Part shown: piece after piece, positions 50,454 through 59,719 of the stretch | Numbering within the stretch: position 1 is the stretch's first letter | Layout: each line of letters opens with the position of its first letter | Assembly (NCBI GenBank): GCA_026392255.1 | Contig: JAPLCJ010000047.1 | Location: 124,001 to 188,000 of the forward strand | Direction: 5' to 3' | Source: Solirubrobacterales bacterium | GTDB lineage: Bacteria > Actinomycetota > Thermoleophilia > Solirubrobacterales > Solirubrobacteraceae | Length of the DNA: 64,000 bases | The notes under the pieces: model-generated | Databases searched by the model: none | What the model saw: the letters and a program-made list of their open reading frames with translations, nothing else | Told to the model about the DNA's origin: nothing | Program-made: the position numbers and the translations under genes

Positions 50454-50843
50454 GTGATCTCAATCACTGCCAAAGCGCCATATGGAATCAGCGCGCTAGT
50501 CGAGCTAGCTCTGTCACCGGAGGGAACGCCTGTCCCGGCAGCTGAGATTGCGCGAAAGAGGGGCATTCCACCTCAGTTTCTAGAGCAGATTTGCGCGACG
50601 CTGAGGAGAGCCGGGCTACTCGTGAGTCAGCGCGGCGTTAAGGGAGGTTTTCGCTTGGCCAAGCCAGCCGGGGAGATCACTGCTCTCGAGGTTGTTGAGA
50701 TTCTGGACGGAAGCTTGGGCGCAGGAGCCGAGGGAGTATTTCGGGATGCTGCGGATGCCGCGCGCGCAGTGTTGGGCAAGAGAACCATTGAGGAGCTCGC
50801 CAAATCAGAAGCTGGCGGCGCCTCACCCATGTACTTCATCTAG
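50454..50843 (+). CDS. Rrf2-family transcriptional regulator (CymR-like)
   Basis: 129-residue winged-helix regulator. It shows the Rrf2 pattern: KAPYGISALVELAL, IARKRGIPPQFLEQI (recognition helix region) and GLLVSQRGVKGGFRLAKP (wing). It has a single cysteine (C47) and lacks the three-cysteine cluster of IscR and NsrR, so it should not bind Fe-S. Non-cluster Rrf2 proteins next to cysK include CymR, which represses cysteine genes and senses cysteine status through CysK. The next two genes are cysK and cysE, so a CymR-like role is likely (inference). Confidence 0.85.
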   Translation: MISITAKAPYGISALVELALSPEGTPVPAAEIARKRGIPPQFLEQICATLRRAGLLVSQRGVKGGFRLAKPAGEITALEVVEILDGSLGAGAEGVFRDAADAARAVLGKRTIEELAKSEAGGASPMYFI

Positions 50844-50872
50844 CGCGGGGTGACATCGAGGGGTTCGTCAGT

Positions 50873-50878
50873 TACCCT
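50873..50878 (+). promoter_or_regulatory. -10 box TACCCT of cysK
   Basis: TACCCT ends 6 bases before ATG 50885, the exact leaderless spacing. Confidence 0.5.
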
Positions 50879-50884
50879 TGGCGA

Positions 50885-51814
50885 ATGGCCTTAAAACCGG
50901 TACGAGTAGAGGATTTAGTTGGCGGGACCCCGATGGTTCCGATCAAGCGGCTCTTTCCCGACTGTAAAGCGAAGCTCTTCGGCAAGATTGAGTCGAGGAA
51001 TCCCGGCGGATCCGTCAAGGATCGCATTGGTCTTGCGATGATCAATGAGGCCGAGCAGTCAGGCCTCATTACCCCCGGCAAGACGCGAATCGTCGAGGCC
51101 ACCTCCGGCAACACGGGGATTGCGTTGGCGTTCGTCTGCGCGGCACGCGGCTATGAGCTGGTCCTTGCGCTCCCTCAGGGCATGAGCCGGGAGCGGGAGA
51201 CCCTTCTAAAGCTTTTCGGCGCACACGTCGAGATTGTTGAATCGATGGGGGGTATGAACGAGGCTGTCGCTGAGGCTGGGCGTATGGCTGAGGACGCCAA
51301 CAGCTGGCTTCCAGATCAATTCTCAAACCCCGCCAATCCCAAAGCGCACTATGAGGGGACTGGCCCAGAGATTTGGGAAACCCTCGGCGGCAAAGTTGAC
51401 GTGCTCGTTTGCGGGGTAGGAACGGGAGGGACAATCACAGGGGCTGGCCGATTCCTTAAGGAGCAAAACCCCGAGCTCAAGGTGATTGCGGTTGAGCCAG
51501 AGTCATCGCCCGTCCTAAGTGGCGGAGTCCCCGGACCACATCGGATTCAGGGCATCGGCGCGGGGTTCGTGCCGAAGGTGCTAGATCGAAACCTGATCGA
51601 CGAAGTCATTGTGGTTTCAGACGACGATGCGATCGAAACAGCGTGGGCGGCTGCAAGCACCGAGGGTCTCCTGATCGGGATGAGCTGCGGAGCCGCACTC
51701 TGGGGGGCCATGACGTATTCCAACGCGACCGGTGCTTCCGGGAAGCGAGTGGCAGTCGTGTTGCCTGACTCTGGTGAGCGGTACGCCACGGCACCTTTCT
51801 TTGCACCAGCCTGA
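50885..51814 (+). CDS. cysK: Cysteine synthase (O-acetylserine sulfhydrylase)
   Basis: 309-residue PLP enzyme making cysteine from O-acetylserine and sulfide. The PLP lysine is K45 in NPGGSVKDRIG; EATSGNTGIALAF binds the substrate, and GTGGTITGAGRFL binds the phosphate. Length and motifs fit CysK rather than cystathionine synthase. It forms an rrf2-cysK-cysE group and could assemble with CysE, although the CysE C-terminus ends in SAGG rather than the usual isoleucine. Confidence 0.95.
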   Translation: MALKPVRVEDLVGGTPMVPIKRLFPDCKAKLFGKIESRNPGGSVKDRIGLAMINEAEQSGLITPGKTRIVEATSGNTGIALAFVCAARGYELVLALPQGMSRERETLLKLFGAHVEIVESMGGMNEAVAEAGRMAEDANSWLPDQFSNPANPKAHYEGTGPEIWETLGGKVDVLVCGVGTGGTITGAGRFLKEQNPELKVIAVEPESSPVLSGGVPGPHRIQGIGAGFVPKVLDRNLIDEVIVVSDDDAIETAWAAASTEGLLIGMSCGAALWGAMTYSNATGASGKRVAVVLPDSGERYATAPFFAPA

Positions 51815-51837
51815 CCTTTAGCTCACCGCTGATTCGT

Positions 51838-51849
51838 GACAGTGCTGTC
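51838..51849. promoter_or_regulatory. 12-bp perfect palindrome between cysK and cysE
   Basis: GACAGTGCTGTC reads the same on both strands and lies 40 bases upstream of the cysE -10 box. It could be a regulator site, possibly for the Rrf2 protein. No second copy was found by eye before cysK. Confidence 0.3.
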
Positions 51850-51889
51850 TATTCGGCCTGCAGGGTTTGCTCACCAAGGGATCGCTCGT

Positions 51890-51895
51890 TAGAGT
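51890..51895 (+). promoter_or_regulatory. -10 box TAGAGT of cysE
   Basis: TAGAGT ends 7 bases before ATG 51903. Confidence 0.45.
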
Positions 51896-51902
51896 CAGTC
51901 GC

Positions 51903-52628
51903 ATGGCTCTTCCAGGCATTCAGCTCTTCTCAAAAGTCGCGAACGAGATTCGGCATGACGTTACAGCCGCAATTGAGCGCGATCCCGCAGCACGGGGAGT
52001 TGGTTCGCCGACCATTCTCGCCCTCTGGCCTGGTGTTCACGCGATCTTGGCTCACCGGGTTGCGCATGCGCTCCACTCCTCGGGAGTTCCGATCGCTCCG
52101 CGCGTGATTGCCGCGGGAACTCGGTTTGTAACTGGGGTTGAGATTCACCCAGCGGCAGAGATCGGAGAGGGCCTGTTCATCGATCATGGAATGGGTGTTG
52201 TGATCGGGGAGACATCCAGCATTGGTTCGAACGTGACCATCTATCAGGGGGTCACGCTTGGAGGGACGGGCTTTGCTGGAGGTAAACGGCATCCAACCGT
52301 TGGAGACGACGTGACTATCGGGTCAGGGGCCAAGCTCCTCGGTCCCATTGAGGTTGGTGATCGAGCAAAGATTGGTGCCAACAGCGTGGTGATTCATGAC
52401 GTTCCAGAAGGCGCCACCGTTGTTGGCAATCCTGGTCATCCAGTCAGGGTCGATGGTGAACGTCCTACAGGACCTGACGCTGACTGGGCTCACCTTCCCG
52501 ACCCAGTAGCGGACGCACTCGGTTCTCTGGCTGTCCGGCTAGATGCGGTCGAGAGAGAGCTAGGCAGTAAGCCGGCTGAGGTACGCCGTTTGACTCCACG
52601 GCGGGGTCCAACTAGCGCCGGAGGCTAG
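51903..52628 (+). CDS. cysE: Serine O-acetyltransferase
   Basis: 241-residue hexapeptide-repeat acetyltransferase that makes O-acetylserine for CysK. An N-terminal helical part (LFSKVANEIRHDVTAAIERDPAARG, HRVAHAL) leads to the left-handed beta helix with HPAAEIGEGLFIDHGMGVVIGET and GVTLGGTG. A ~55-residue C-terminal extension ends in basic residues, unlike the short Ile-ended tail of enteric CysE. ATG 51903 matches the family start and the TAGAGT box. The stop is convergent with the glycosyltransferase gene, overlapping by 4 bases. Confidence 0.94.
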   Translation: MALPGIQLFSKVANEIRHDVTAAIERDPAARGVGSPTILALWPGVHAILAHRVAHALHSSGVPIAPRVIAAGTRFVTGVEIHPAAEIGEGLFIDHGMGVVIGETSSIGSNVTIYQGVTLGGTGFAGGKRHPTVGDDVTIGSGAKLLGPIEVGDRAKIGANSVVIHDVPEGATVVGNPGHPVRVDGERPTGPDADWAHLPDPVADALGSLAVRLDAVERELGSKPAEVRRLTPRRGPTSAGG

Positions 52629-53401
52629 TTTCTCGATGCCTCTTCGGGGGTGATGCGGGCGCTAGGGCGCATCTCCGCTTCGGTACGACGGCGAAGAGAG
52701 AGCACGGACCACATGGCTTCTATTGCTATGCGGCTTGACATCTTGCTAGTCCCAGCGAGGCGGTCCCTGAAGACGATCGGAACCTCAACGATCTTGAGGC
52801 CCTGAAGCATTGCCCGGTATGTGACCTCTATCTGAAATACGTAACCCTCAGCCTTGACCGTCTCTAGGTTGATAGCTTCCAACGCGCTTGCCTTGAGGCA
52901 CTTAAATCCGCCTGTTAGATCACTGACTTCTGCTCCGAGAATGGTGCTGGCATAACGGCAGCCACCCCGACTCAAGACCCTTCGTGTGGTGCCCCAGTCG
53001 AGCACCACTCCACCGCTTACATAGCGGGACCCGATCACGACATCGGCGGTCTGGGACGCCTCAAGTAGGCGAGGGATATCAGCTGGGTCATGAGAGAAGT
53101 CTGCGTCCATCTGGACGACCTTCTGTGCGCCTTGGGCAAGGGCGTGCTTAAAGCCTGCGACATATGCACGGCCAAGGCCTTCTTTGCCAGCGCGGTGAAG
53201 AACCCTCACCCTGCCCTCGCTTGCAACGCTCAGACGGTCTGCGATTGCTCCAGTCCCGTCGGGCGAGTTGTCGTCCACGACAAGGATGTTCCAAGAGTCT
53301 GGCGCTGCCTGTTCAAGCTGCTTACTGATGGCAGCCACAACTGACTCGAGGTTCTCTTTCTCGTTATATGTGGGGAGGACAAGCCAGATTGCTTCGGACA
53401 C
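52625..53401 (-). CDS. Polyprenol monophosphomannose synthase-like glycosyltransferase (DPM1/Ppm1 type)
   Basis: 258-residue GT-A glycosyltransferase of family 2, predicted to move mannose (or another hexose) from a GDP-sugar to polyprenyl phosphate at the membrane. It shows LPTYNEKENLESVV, LVVDDNSPDGTG, the DXD-type MDADFSHDP and DLTGGFKCLK, matching DPM1-like enzymes. There is no C-terminal membrane domain, as in the actinobacterial catalytic subunit. The start is GTG 53401 with TAGCCT 7 bases upstream. It diverges from a polysaccharide deacetylase gene, suggesting a cell-envelope theme. Confidence 0.87.
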   Translation of the reverse strand: MSEAIWLVLPTYNEKENLESVVAAISKQLEQAAPDSWNILVVDDNSPDGTGAIADRLSVASEGRVRVLHRAGKEGLGRAYVAGFKHALAQGAQKVVQMDADFSHDPADIPRLLEASQTADVVIGSRYVSGGVVLDWGTTRRVLSRGGCRYASTILGAEVSDLTGGFKCLKASALEAINLETVKAEGYVFQIEVTYRAMLQGLKIVEVPIVFRDRLAGTSKMSSRIAIEAMWSVLSLRRRTEAEMRPSARITPEEASRN

Positions 53402-53408
53402 GTCGCTG

Positions 53409-53414
53409 AGGCTA
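53409..53414 (-). promoter_or_regulatory. -10 box TAGCCT of glycosyltransferase gene
   Basis: On the minus strand TAGCCT ends 7 bases before GTG 53401. Confidence 0.5.
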
Positions 53415-53466
53415 CCTGCCGGCTAGGCGGGTGCGCGGCTCAGTCGGTGATCGCGGCGGTCTGTGG

Positions 53467-53472
53467 CAGAAT
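53467..53472 (+). promoter_or_regulatory. -10-like box CAGAAT of polysaccharide deacetylase gene
   Basis: CAGAAT (one mismatch to TANNNT) ends 6 bases before ATG 53479. Confidence 0.35.
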
Positions 53473-53478
53473 CGTCCA

Positions 53479-54396
53479 ATGGCCTCAAGAGAGTCAGACC
53501 AATCGCCGCGAATGGAGTCTTCAGCAGTCGTCTATCAGCGACGACGTCGTGCCGCGGGAGCAGCCCTGTTGGGGTTTGCGGCAGCGGTGGTCTGGGGTGT
53601 GTCTGCGCTCGGTGGTGGATCGGAGGCAGGTACACGTGGGAGTGGTTTCGCTGCACGGGTCCAAAAGATCGGCGGCATCGGCCCCGACTCTTTGCTCGCG
53701 AGGCAGGAGATGATTGAGGCCGCTGCAGTTGCTTCGGTCTACAAACAGACGCCGTACATAGTCAGAGGGGGAGGCACCCGGAAAGTAGTCGCGCTGACTT
53801 TTGATGATGGTCCAAGCGAGTGGACCCCGCAGATACTCGCGATTCTTCGGAGGGAGGGTGTCGGCGCTACTTTTTTCAGTCTCGGTGGGCTCATTTCAAC
53901 GTTCCCAGCCAACATTCTTTCGGTACACCAAGCGGGCTATCCAGTTGCGGATCACACGTGGTCACATCCCCAAATGCCAACCTTTTCGCCCTCGGATCAG
54001 AAGCTTGAGATCGACCGCACAGTTGATGCGTTCACAGGGCTGGGCCTCCCTAAACCATCCCTATACAGGCCTCCGTATGGCGCCTACGACCAGACCACCC
54101 TCGCACTGCTCAAGAAGCGCAAAATGCTTCTGGTCCTCTGGGACGTAGACACGCTCGACTGGACTCGTCCAGGAGCGGATGCGATCGTTCAGACCGCTCT
54201 GTCGCAAGTCCAATCAGGATCGATCATCCTGATGCACGATGGCGGTGGTGACAGGACTCAGACCCTTGCGGCGCTGCCTCGGATAATCGAGGGATTGAGG
54301 CAACGGGGGTATCAGATGGTAACCCTGCCTACGCTGCTAGTTGAGGATCCACCCCGCCCAGGCGAGACGCCTCCGCCGGTCGGAGTTGGGGCTTAA
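53479..54396 (+). CDS. Membrane-anchored polysaccharide deacetylase (NodB domain)
   Basis: 305-residue protein. A basic stretch (QRRRRAAG) and one membrane segment (about 24-43) anchor an extracytoplasmic NodB domain. Catalytic motifs: TFDDGPSEW (aspartate base and ligand), HTWSHP (the two histidine ligands), and YRPPYGAYD. It would remove acetyl groups from peptidoglycan or another envelope glycan; the exact polymer is not known. ATG 53479 is chosen over an in-frame start at 53431 by the promoter box. Confidence 0.88.
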   Translation: MASRESDQSPRMESSAVVYQRRRRAAGAALLGFAAAVVWGVSALGGGSEAGTRGSGFAARVQKIGGIGPDSLLARQEMIEAAAVASVYKQTPYIVRGGGTRKVVALTFDDGPSEWTPQILAILRREGVGATFFSLGGLISTFPANILSVHQAGYPVADHTWSHPQMPTFSPSDQKLEIDRTVDAFTGLGLPKPSLYRPPYGAYDQTTLALLKKRKMLLVLWDVDTLDWTRPGADAIVQTALSQVQSGSIILMHDGGGDRTQTLAALPRIIEGLRQRGYQMVTLPTLLVEDPPRPGETPPPVGVGA

Positions 54397-54408
54397 GCAG
54401 GCCTTTCT

Positions 54409-54426
54409 GGGCCGGCCGGTCGGCCC
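54409..54426 (+). terminator. GC-rich hairpin before uvrD/pcrA
   Basis: GGGCCG (54409-54414) pairs with CGGCCC (54421-54426) around a 6-base loop, 12 bases after the deacetylase stop. No T run follows. The TACCGT box of the helicase gene begins 3 bases later. Confidence 0.4.
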
Positions 54427-54444
54427 GCTACCGTGGGGCGGGCG

Positions 54445-56622
54445 ATGCCCGCACACAACACGCCCAACGCTGATCAGCTTCTTGAGCACCTGAACCCGCC
54501 TCAACGGGACGCAGTTACTCACGATTCGGGCCCCCTTTTGATACTCGCGGGAGCCGGTTCGGGGAAGACTCGGGTCCTCACTCATCGGCTCGCTTGGCTC
54601 GTGGCAACGGGTAGGGCTGATGCCACAGAGATCCTTGCGATTACCTTCACAAATCGCGCCGCCAAGGAGATGCGCCATCGGGTTGAGCATCTAATCAACC
54701 GGTCAACTCAAGGGCTCTGGGTAATGACTTTCCACTCAGCCTGTGCACGAATCTTGCGAATAGATGGCGAGCGAATTGGCTATGCCTCGGGGTTCTCGAT
54801 CTTTGATCAGGATGACTCCAAGCGGCTTATTAAACGGACTCTGGATGACCTTGGACACGATCCAAAGCGGGTAGCTCCCGCTGCGGTTCAGGGTGAGATC
54901 TCGCGTGCAAAGAACGCCATGTTGACTCCCGCTGAGTACTCGGACACAACAGGCTCCTGGTGGGAAGAGACAGTAGCCGAGGTGTACCGGTCCTATGAGC
55001 GTTCACTTGAGCAGCAGAACGCTATGGACTTTGACGATCTTCTAGTGAGGACTGTGCGTCTGCTTGAAGGACACGAGGAGGTTAGGCAGCGCTGGAATCG
55101 GCGCTTCAAGCATGTGATGGTGGATGAGTATCAGGACACCAACCACGCTCAGTACCGCCTCTTGAACCTGCTTTCCCAAGAACGTCGCAATCTTGCGGTT
55201 GTCGGAGATGACGATCAGTCCATTTACTCCTTCCGGTCAGCGGACATCCGCAACATTCTCGATTTTGAGAAGGATCATCCGGATGCCGTGGTGGTCAAGC
55301 TGGAGCAGAACTACAGGTCTACGCAAACCATTCTCTCGGCCGCGAACGCTGTCATTTCAAACAACCAAGAGCGTAAGAGCAAGAGTCTCTGGACCGAATC
55401 CGGTGAGGGCGATCGGATTCAGATCATCGATCTCGAGGATGAACATGCCGAGGCTCGCTTTGTTGCCGGTCAGATAGCTCGCCTTGAAGAGGAGGGCACG
55501 TCACGAGATGACATCGCGGTCTTTTCCCGCACGAACGCCACCTCTCGCGCCATGCAGGACCGCCTCACTCGCGAAGGAATTCCCTTCCAAGTAGTAGGAG
55601 GAACAAAGTTCTACGAGCGAGCAGAGATCCGCGATGCCGTTGGCTATTTGCAGCTGATTGTCAATCCAGCTGACCAAGCCGCCTTCTCTCGCGTTGTAAA
55701 TACGCCTCGCAGGGGGATTGGCCCTACAACTGTGAGCCGAGTTCTAGCTTGGGCCAACAGCTCCGGGCTCCCGGTGATGGAGGCAGTCGCCGATCCTGCG
55801 GCTGTCCCAGGCCTCGGGGCTGCCGCGGTCAAGGCCCTAGACCGCTTTGTCGCGATCATGGTGAGTCTTAATGAGGTCCGTGCCACAAACCCCTCAACGG
55901 GGAATCTCGTTGAGGAGATGTTCGCCAAGACGGGTCTCATCGAGGCGCTTGAGGCTGAGCGAACAATTGAATCGGAGGGTCGTGTTGAGAATCTTCAAGA
56001 GCTGATTGGCGTTGGGCGTGAGCACGATGCCAATGAGGAGGACAACTCGCTCGAGGCATTCCTCTCTCAGGTTTCCCTCGTGGCGGACGCGGATGAACGG
56101 CAGGACGATGAGGGGCTTGTGACCCTGATGACCCTTCATAACGCTAAGGGGCTTGAGTTCCCTGTTGTATTTGTGATTGCCTGCGAGGAAGGGCTCTTCC
56201 CGCACTCACGGTCGATTGAAGAGGGCAATGTTGAGGAGGAGCGGCGACTTGCGTATGTCGCCATCACTCGTGCTGAGAGAGAGCTTTGGCTGACTTGGGC
56301 CCATCGCCGCATGGTCTTTGGGAATTGGATGGGCGGGCTCCCGAGCAGATTCCTACATGAGATCCCACCTGAGCTCGTTGAAGGGGCTCAAGAGAGGGTC
56401 ACCCAGGCTCCTTCCTGGCTCACGGAAGCAGTGGCTGGCAACGAAGCTGGCGGTGCCGAAAGCGGTGTCAACTTCCGAATTGGTGACGATGTCGTGCACG
56501 AACAGTTTGGGACGGGCGTCGTCACATCGATAGAGCCCGGTGGTGTCGTAGCTGTTCGGTTTGGGTCTGATGGATCCGAGCGACGTCTTGTCGCAGCGCT
56601 CGCTCCGCTCGCGCCGGCATGA
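54445..56622 (+). CDS. ATP-dependent DNA helicase UvrD/PcrA
   Basis: 725-residue superfamily 1A 3'-5' helicase for nucleotide excision repair and clearing of replication blocks. Motif I is LAGAGSGKT, Ia is ITFTNRAAKEM, II is VDEYQDTN, III is VVGDDDQSIYSFR, IV is LEQNYRST, V is LMTLHNAKGLEFP, and VI is VAITRAERELW. The C-terminal GDDVVHEQFGTGVV is the Tudor-like RNA-polymerase-binding domain of PcrA/UvrD. ATG 54445 lies 10 bases after TACCGT; GTG 54433 overlaps that box and is less likely. Confidence 0.95.
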   Translation: MPAHNTPNADQLLEHLNPPQRDAVTHDSGPLLILAGAGSGKTRVLTHRLAWLVATGRADATEILAITFTNRAAKEMRHRVEHLINRSTQGLWVMTFHSACARILRIDGERIGYASGFSIFDQDDSKRLIKRTLDDLGHDPKRVAPAAVQGEISRAKNAMLTPAEYSDTTGSWWEETVAEVYRSYERSLEQQNAMDFDDLLVRTVRLLEGHEEVRQRWNRRFKHVMVDEYQDTNHAQYRLLNLLSQERRNLAVVGDDDQSIYSFRSADIRNILDFEKDHPDAVVVKLEQNYRSTQTILSAANAVISNNQERKSKSLWTESGEGDRIQIIDLEDEHAEARFVAGQIARLEEEGTSRDDIAVFSRTNATSRAMQDRLTREGIPFQVVGGTKFYERAEIRDAVGYLQLIVNPADQAAFSRVVNTPRRGIGPTTVSRVLAWANSSGLPVMEAVADPAAVPGLGAAAVKALDRFVAIMVSLNEVRATNPSTGNLVEEMFAKTGLIEALEAERTIESEGRVENLQELIGVGREHDANEEDNSLEAFLSQVSLVADADERQDDEGLVTLMTLHNAKGLEFPVVFVIACEEGLFPHSRSIEEGNVEEERRLAYVAITRAERELWLTWAHRRMVFGNWMGGLPSRFLHEIPPELVEGAQERVTQAPSWLTEAVAGNEAGGAESGVNFRIGDDVVHEQFGTGVVTSIEPGGVVAVRFGSDGSERRLVAALAPLAPA

Positions 56623-56642
56623 CGATGGTTTACCGGCAGCGT

Positions 56643-56648
56643 TAGGCT
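56643..56648 (+). promoter_or_regulatory. -10 box TAGGCT of folD
   Basis: TAGGCT ends 7 bases before GTG 56656. Confidence 0.5.
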
Positions 56649-56655
56649 CGTAAGC

Positions 56656-57504
56656 GTGTCAGCGAGAGTCATCGACGGGAAGCTTGTAGCCGCCGCGGTC
56701 CGCGGTGAGGTCGCTGATGCCGTGAAGGCTCTTGTTGCATCGGGCAAGAGGCCTCCGGGCTTGGCGACAATCATTGTGGGGGACGATCCAGCCTCGGCGG
56801 TCTACGTTGCTAACAAGCACAAAGCTTGTGAGGAGGTTGGCTTCGTGGGTTTTCACAACGAGTTGGAGTCCAGCGCAACCGAGGATCAAATCGGCGATGT
56901 CATCAATCGCCTCAACGCCGACCCTGCTGTCGATGGAATTCTCTTGCAACTCCCGCTTCCCAGCCATCTAGAAGCCGGTTCGCTCACAGAGACCATCTCT
57001 CCGGCCAAGGATGTTGACGGACTCACGCCAACCAGTGCTGGGCTGCTCTCATTGGGGCGGAAAGGGCTCCGGCCCTGCACTCCACTCGGCGTGGTTGAAC
57101 TTCTTGATCGGGAAGGGGTAGACCTGAATGGCTCCAATGTTGTGATTCTGGGCCGTTCTGCTCTGGTCGGGAAACCCCTCGCGGCCCTGCTACTGGAGCG
57201 CAACGCGACTGTAACCATCTGCCATTCCCGCACTAAAAATCTTCAAGCCGTCTGCTGTCAGGCCGATGTTTTGGTTGCTGCCGTTGGTGTCCCAGAGCTA
57301 GTCAAGGGAGACTGGGTCAAGCAAGGCGCAACGGTTATAGACGTTGGAATAAACCGGGTTGATGGGGGCCTTGTTGGAGATGTTGACTATGAGGCTGCCG
57401 CCGAGTTCGCGTGCTGCATCACTCCGGTCCCAGGTGGGGTCGGTCCAATGACGATTGCGATGCTGTTGAGGAACACTCTCGCTGCCTATGGAGAGAGTTC
57501 ATGA
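56656..57504 (+). CDS. folD: Bifunctional methylenetetrahydrofolate dehydrogenase / cyclohydrolase
   Basis: 282-residue enzyme interconverting methylene-, methenyl- and formyl-tetrahydrofolate with NADP. It shows the catalytic lysine and tyrosine region SAVYVANKHKACEEVGF, GILLQLPLP, PAKDVDGLTPTSAG, VILGRSALVGKPLA and the C-terminal TPVPGGVGPMTIAML. The start is GTG 56656. It is ATGA-coupled to a small membrane protein gene. Confidence 0.95.
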   Translation: MSARVIDGKLVAAAVRGEVADAVKALVASGKRPPGLATIIVGDDPASAVYVANKHKACEEVGFVGFHNELESSATEDQIGDVINRLNADPAVDGILLQLPLPSHLEAGSLTETISPAKDVDGLTPTSAGLLSLGRKGLRPCTPLGVVELLDREGVDLNGSNVVILGRSALVGKPLAALLLERNATVTICHSRTKNLQAVCCQADVLVAAVGVPELVKGDWVKQGATVIDVGINRVDGGLVGDVDYEAAAEFACCITPVPGGVGPMTIAMLLRNTLAAYGESS

Positions 57505-57998
57505 CCTTCCGTCTCGGCCGTCTCAGGAGCGAGGAGTACTTCCTCGGCATCCTTGGAGTCGGGCTTCTATGGATGCTCTTTGCCGGGGAATGGCTGAAGT
57601 CAGACATTCCGGGTGGCATACCGCTGTCCGGTTGGGAGACGCTTGGGATTCTGAGATGGCTGCTCCTCACGGTTGCCCTGCTAGCCATCGGGATTGTCCC
57701 AGCGACGGCCGCACGACGGTCTGCCGCGACGGCGCTAGCGTTTGACGTCTTCCTCGTCGTGCTTGCAGGCATCGGGCTTGTGACGGTCGGCCTCGACCTT
57801 GTGTGGCCTCCGGATGTCCTCGGAGCAACCGGGACAGCCGCTGCGGGCGGGATTCTGGGTTGCGTTCTCCTTGGGCTCATCTCAGCGACCGCTTTGATGA
57901 GCCTTCGCAATGAGAGTCGGGGGAACAAGCCCGACCCATCGGCGCCAGTTATTGATGCAGACCAAGTCGCGCAAGACCCGTCCTCGGCCGGTCAATAG
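57501..57998 (+). CDS. Four-helix membrane protein of unknown function
   Basis: 165 residues with about four hydrophobic segments (about 13-30, 48-68, 76-98, 112-135) and a polar C-terminal tail rich in Asn, Asp, Pro and Ser. No signature motif is recognised. ATG 57501 overlaps the folD stop. A link to folate or to GatCAB is not evident. Confidence 0.75.
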   Translation: MTFRLGRLRSEEYFLGILGVGLLWMLFAGEWLKSDIPGGIPLSGWETLGILRWLLLTVALLAIGIVPATAARRSAATALAFDVFLVVLAGIGLVTVGLDLVWPPDVLGATGTAAAGGILGCVLLGLISATALMSLRNESRGNKPDPSAPVIDADQVAQDPSSAGQ

Positions 57999-58001
57999 GA
58001 T
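57996..58001 (+). promoter_or_regulatory. -10 box TAGGAT of gatCAB
   Basis: TAGGAT, overlapping the stop codon of the membrane protein gene, ends 9 bases before ATG 58011. Confidence 0.4.
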
Positions 58002-58010
58002 CGGCCACTG

Positions 58011-58301
58011 ATGATTGATCGTTCAGAGGTACTCCACATCGCCAAGCTTGCGCGTCTTTCGATCTCTGACGAGGAAGTGGACGTACTTGCCGCAGAGCTT
58101 TCGGGCATCTTGGATCACGTAGAGATGATCTCCAAGCTAAATCTCGCTGGGGTTGAGCCGTCGGCTCATTCAGTTGCCCAGACGGGTTGGTTGCGCCCCG
58201 ATGTTCCCCATCAATCTCTTGCCAGAGAAAAGGCGCTTGACCAAGCTCCCGCCACTGACGGGGAAGGCTTCGAAGTACCGCCACCAGGGAGTGGAACTTG
58301 A
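58011..58301 (+). CDS. gatC: Asp/Glu-tRNA amidotransferase subunit C
   Basis: 96-residue helper subunit that wraps around GatA. It shows [20 protein letters not shown] and the C-terminal [10 protein letters not shown] and EGFEVPP, all standard. Its stop overlaps the gatA TTG. GatCAB turns Glu-tRNA-Gln into Gln-tRNA-Gln and, where needed, Asp-tRNA-Asn into Asn-tRNA-Asn. Confidence 0.94.
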   Translation: MIDRSEVLHIAKLARLSISDEEVDVLAAELSGILDHVEMISKLNLAGVEPSAHSVAQTGWLRPDVPHQSLAREKALDQAPATDGEGFEVPPPGSGT

Positions 58302-59719
58302 GTACTGATTCCACAAAGCTTTCGGTTACTGAGACGGTTGCTGCAGTTGCCTCCGGCTTACTTTCCAAGGCCGAGCTGCATGCCGCCTGGCTTGATCGAG
58401 CGGGCTTAGACGACCTAAATGCTCTGAGCTGGGTCTCTGACAGCCCAGAGCTTGTTCATGGCGACGGCCCACTAGGCGGAGTGCCGCTTGGGGTGAAGGA
58501 CCTCTTTTGCACGGAAGGAGTCCCCAGCCAGTCAGGATCGAAGATCTTGGAGGGATATCTACCGCCATATACAGCAACGGTTGTAGAGGCTCTTGCCCAA
58601 GCTGGCGCGCCTCTGATTGCTAAGACGCATCAGGATGAATTTGCGATGGGCTCGTCCAACGAAAACTGCGCTTTCGGGCCAGTGCTCAACCCCTGGGACC
58701 GCGGGCGAGTGCCGGGCGGATCCAGCGGCGGCAGCGCTGCAGCTGTAGCTGCGGGACTGGTTCCTTGGGCTCTGGGGACCGATACCGGTGGCTCAATTCG
58801 GCAGCCAGCTGCGCTCTGCGGTGTTGTTGGGCTGAAGCCAACTTATGGATCGGTATCGCGCTACGGGATGATCGCGTTCGCCTCGTCTTTGGACCAAGCA
58901 GGTCCAATCACAAGGACTGTTGCTGATGCGGGTCTCTTGTACTCGCAGATGACGGGCAAGGATCCCCGCGACGCCACTTCAGTTGAGCATCCTGATTCAG
59001 TTGAGCCTGTTGTTCCGATGGACCTCACCGGGGTCAGGCTGGGTGTTCCAGAGGAGTTGACCGGAGAGGGCGTAGAGCCTGGTGTTAGGGAGGCCTTTGA
59101 GGCCACATTGGATCTAGCACGTTCCCTAGGAGCAACGGTTGCTCCGTGTCCATTGCCCCACGCACCGCATGCCCTGAGCGCCTACTACTTGATCGCTCCG
59201 GCGGAATGCTCGTCCAACTTGGCACGACTTGATGGCGTCCGTTTTGGTCTGCGTGTTGATCCTGATGAGGGCCTGGACGGGATGTACGGGGCGACTCGCG
59301 CAGCCGGCTTTGGTCCAGAGGTCAGGCGGCGCATCATGCTGGGGACCTACGCCTTGTCCTCCGGCTACTACGACGCTTATTACGGTCGTGCGCAGCGAGT
59401 GCGGACGCTCATTTCACAGGATTTCGATTCTGCGTTTGAGGACTTTGACGCGATCGTCACGCCTACAAGTCCCTCGGTTGCCTTCGAGCTGGGGTCCAAG
59501 ACGGCGGACCCACTTTCGATGTACCTCAGTGACTTCTGCACCGTTCCAATGTCTCTCGCTGGCATTCCGGCGATCTCAATTCCCAACGGTCTGAGTGATG
59601 GTCTCCCCGTTGGTTTCCAGATTGCTGGACCAGCGTTCTCTGAGAACCGCATTCTCGGGATTGCCGCAGCGCTAGAGGATGGTCTTAAGTTCGATGGAAG
59701 TCCGGCGTGGATCGCATGA
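58298..59719 (+). CDS. gatA: Glutamyl-tRNA(Gln) amidotransferase subunit A
   Basis: 473-residue amidase that releases ammonia from glutamine. The Ser-cisSer-Lys triad is visible: lysine in [10 protein letters not shown], serines in [46 protein letters not shown] follows. The start is TTG 58298 (TTGA overlap with gatC). Length is normal (about 480). Confidence 0.96.
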   Translation: MSTDSTKLSVTETVAAVASGLLSKAELHAAWLDRAGLDDLNALSWVSDSPELVHGDGPLGGVPLGVKDLFCTEGVPSQSGSKILEGYLPPYTATVVEALAQAGAPLIAKTHQDEFAMGSSNENCAFGPVLNPWDRGRVPGGSSGGSAAAVAAGLVPWALGTDTGGSIRQPAALCGVVGLKPTYGSVSRYGMIAFASSLDQAGPITRTVADAGLLYSQMTGKDPRDATSVEHPDSVEPVVPMDLTGVRLGVPEELTGEGVEPGVREAFEATLDLARSLGATVAPCPLPHAPHALSAYYLIAPAECSSNLARLDGVRFGLRVDPDEGLDGMYGATRAAGFGPEVRRRIMLGTYALSSGYYDAYYGRAQRVRTLISQDFDSAFEDFDAIVTPTSPSVAFELGSKTADPLSMYLSDFCTVPMSLAGIPAISIPNGLSDGLPVGFQIAGPAFSENRILGIAAALEDGLKFDGSPAWIA

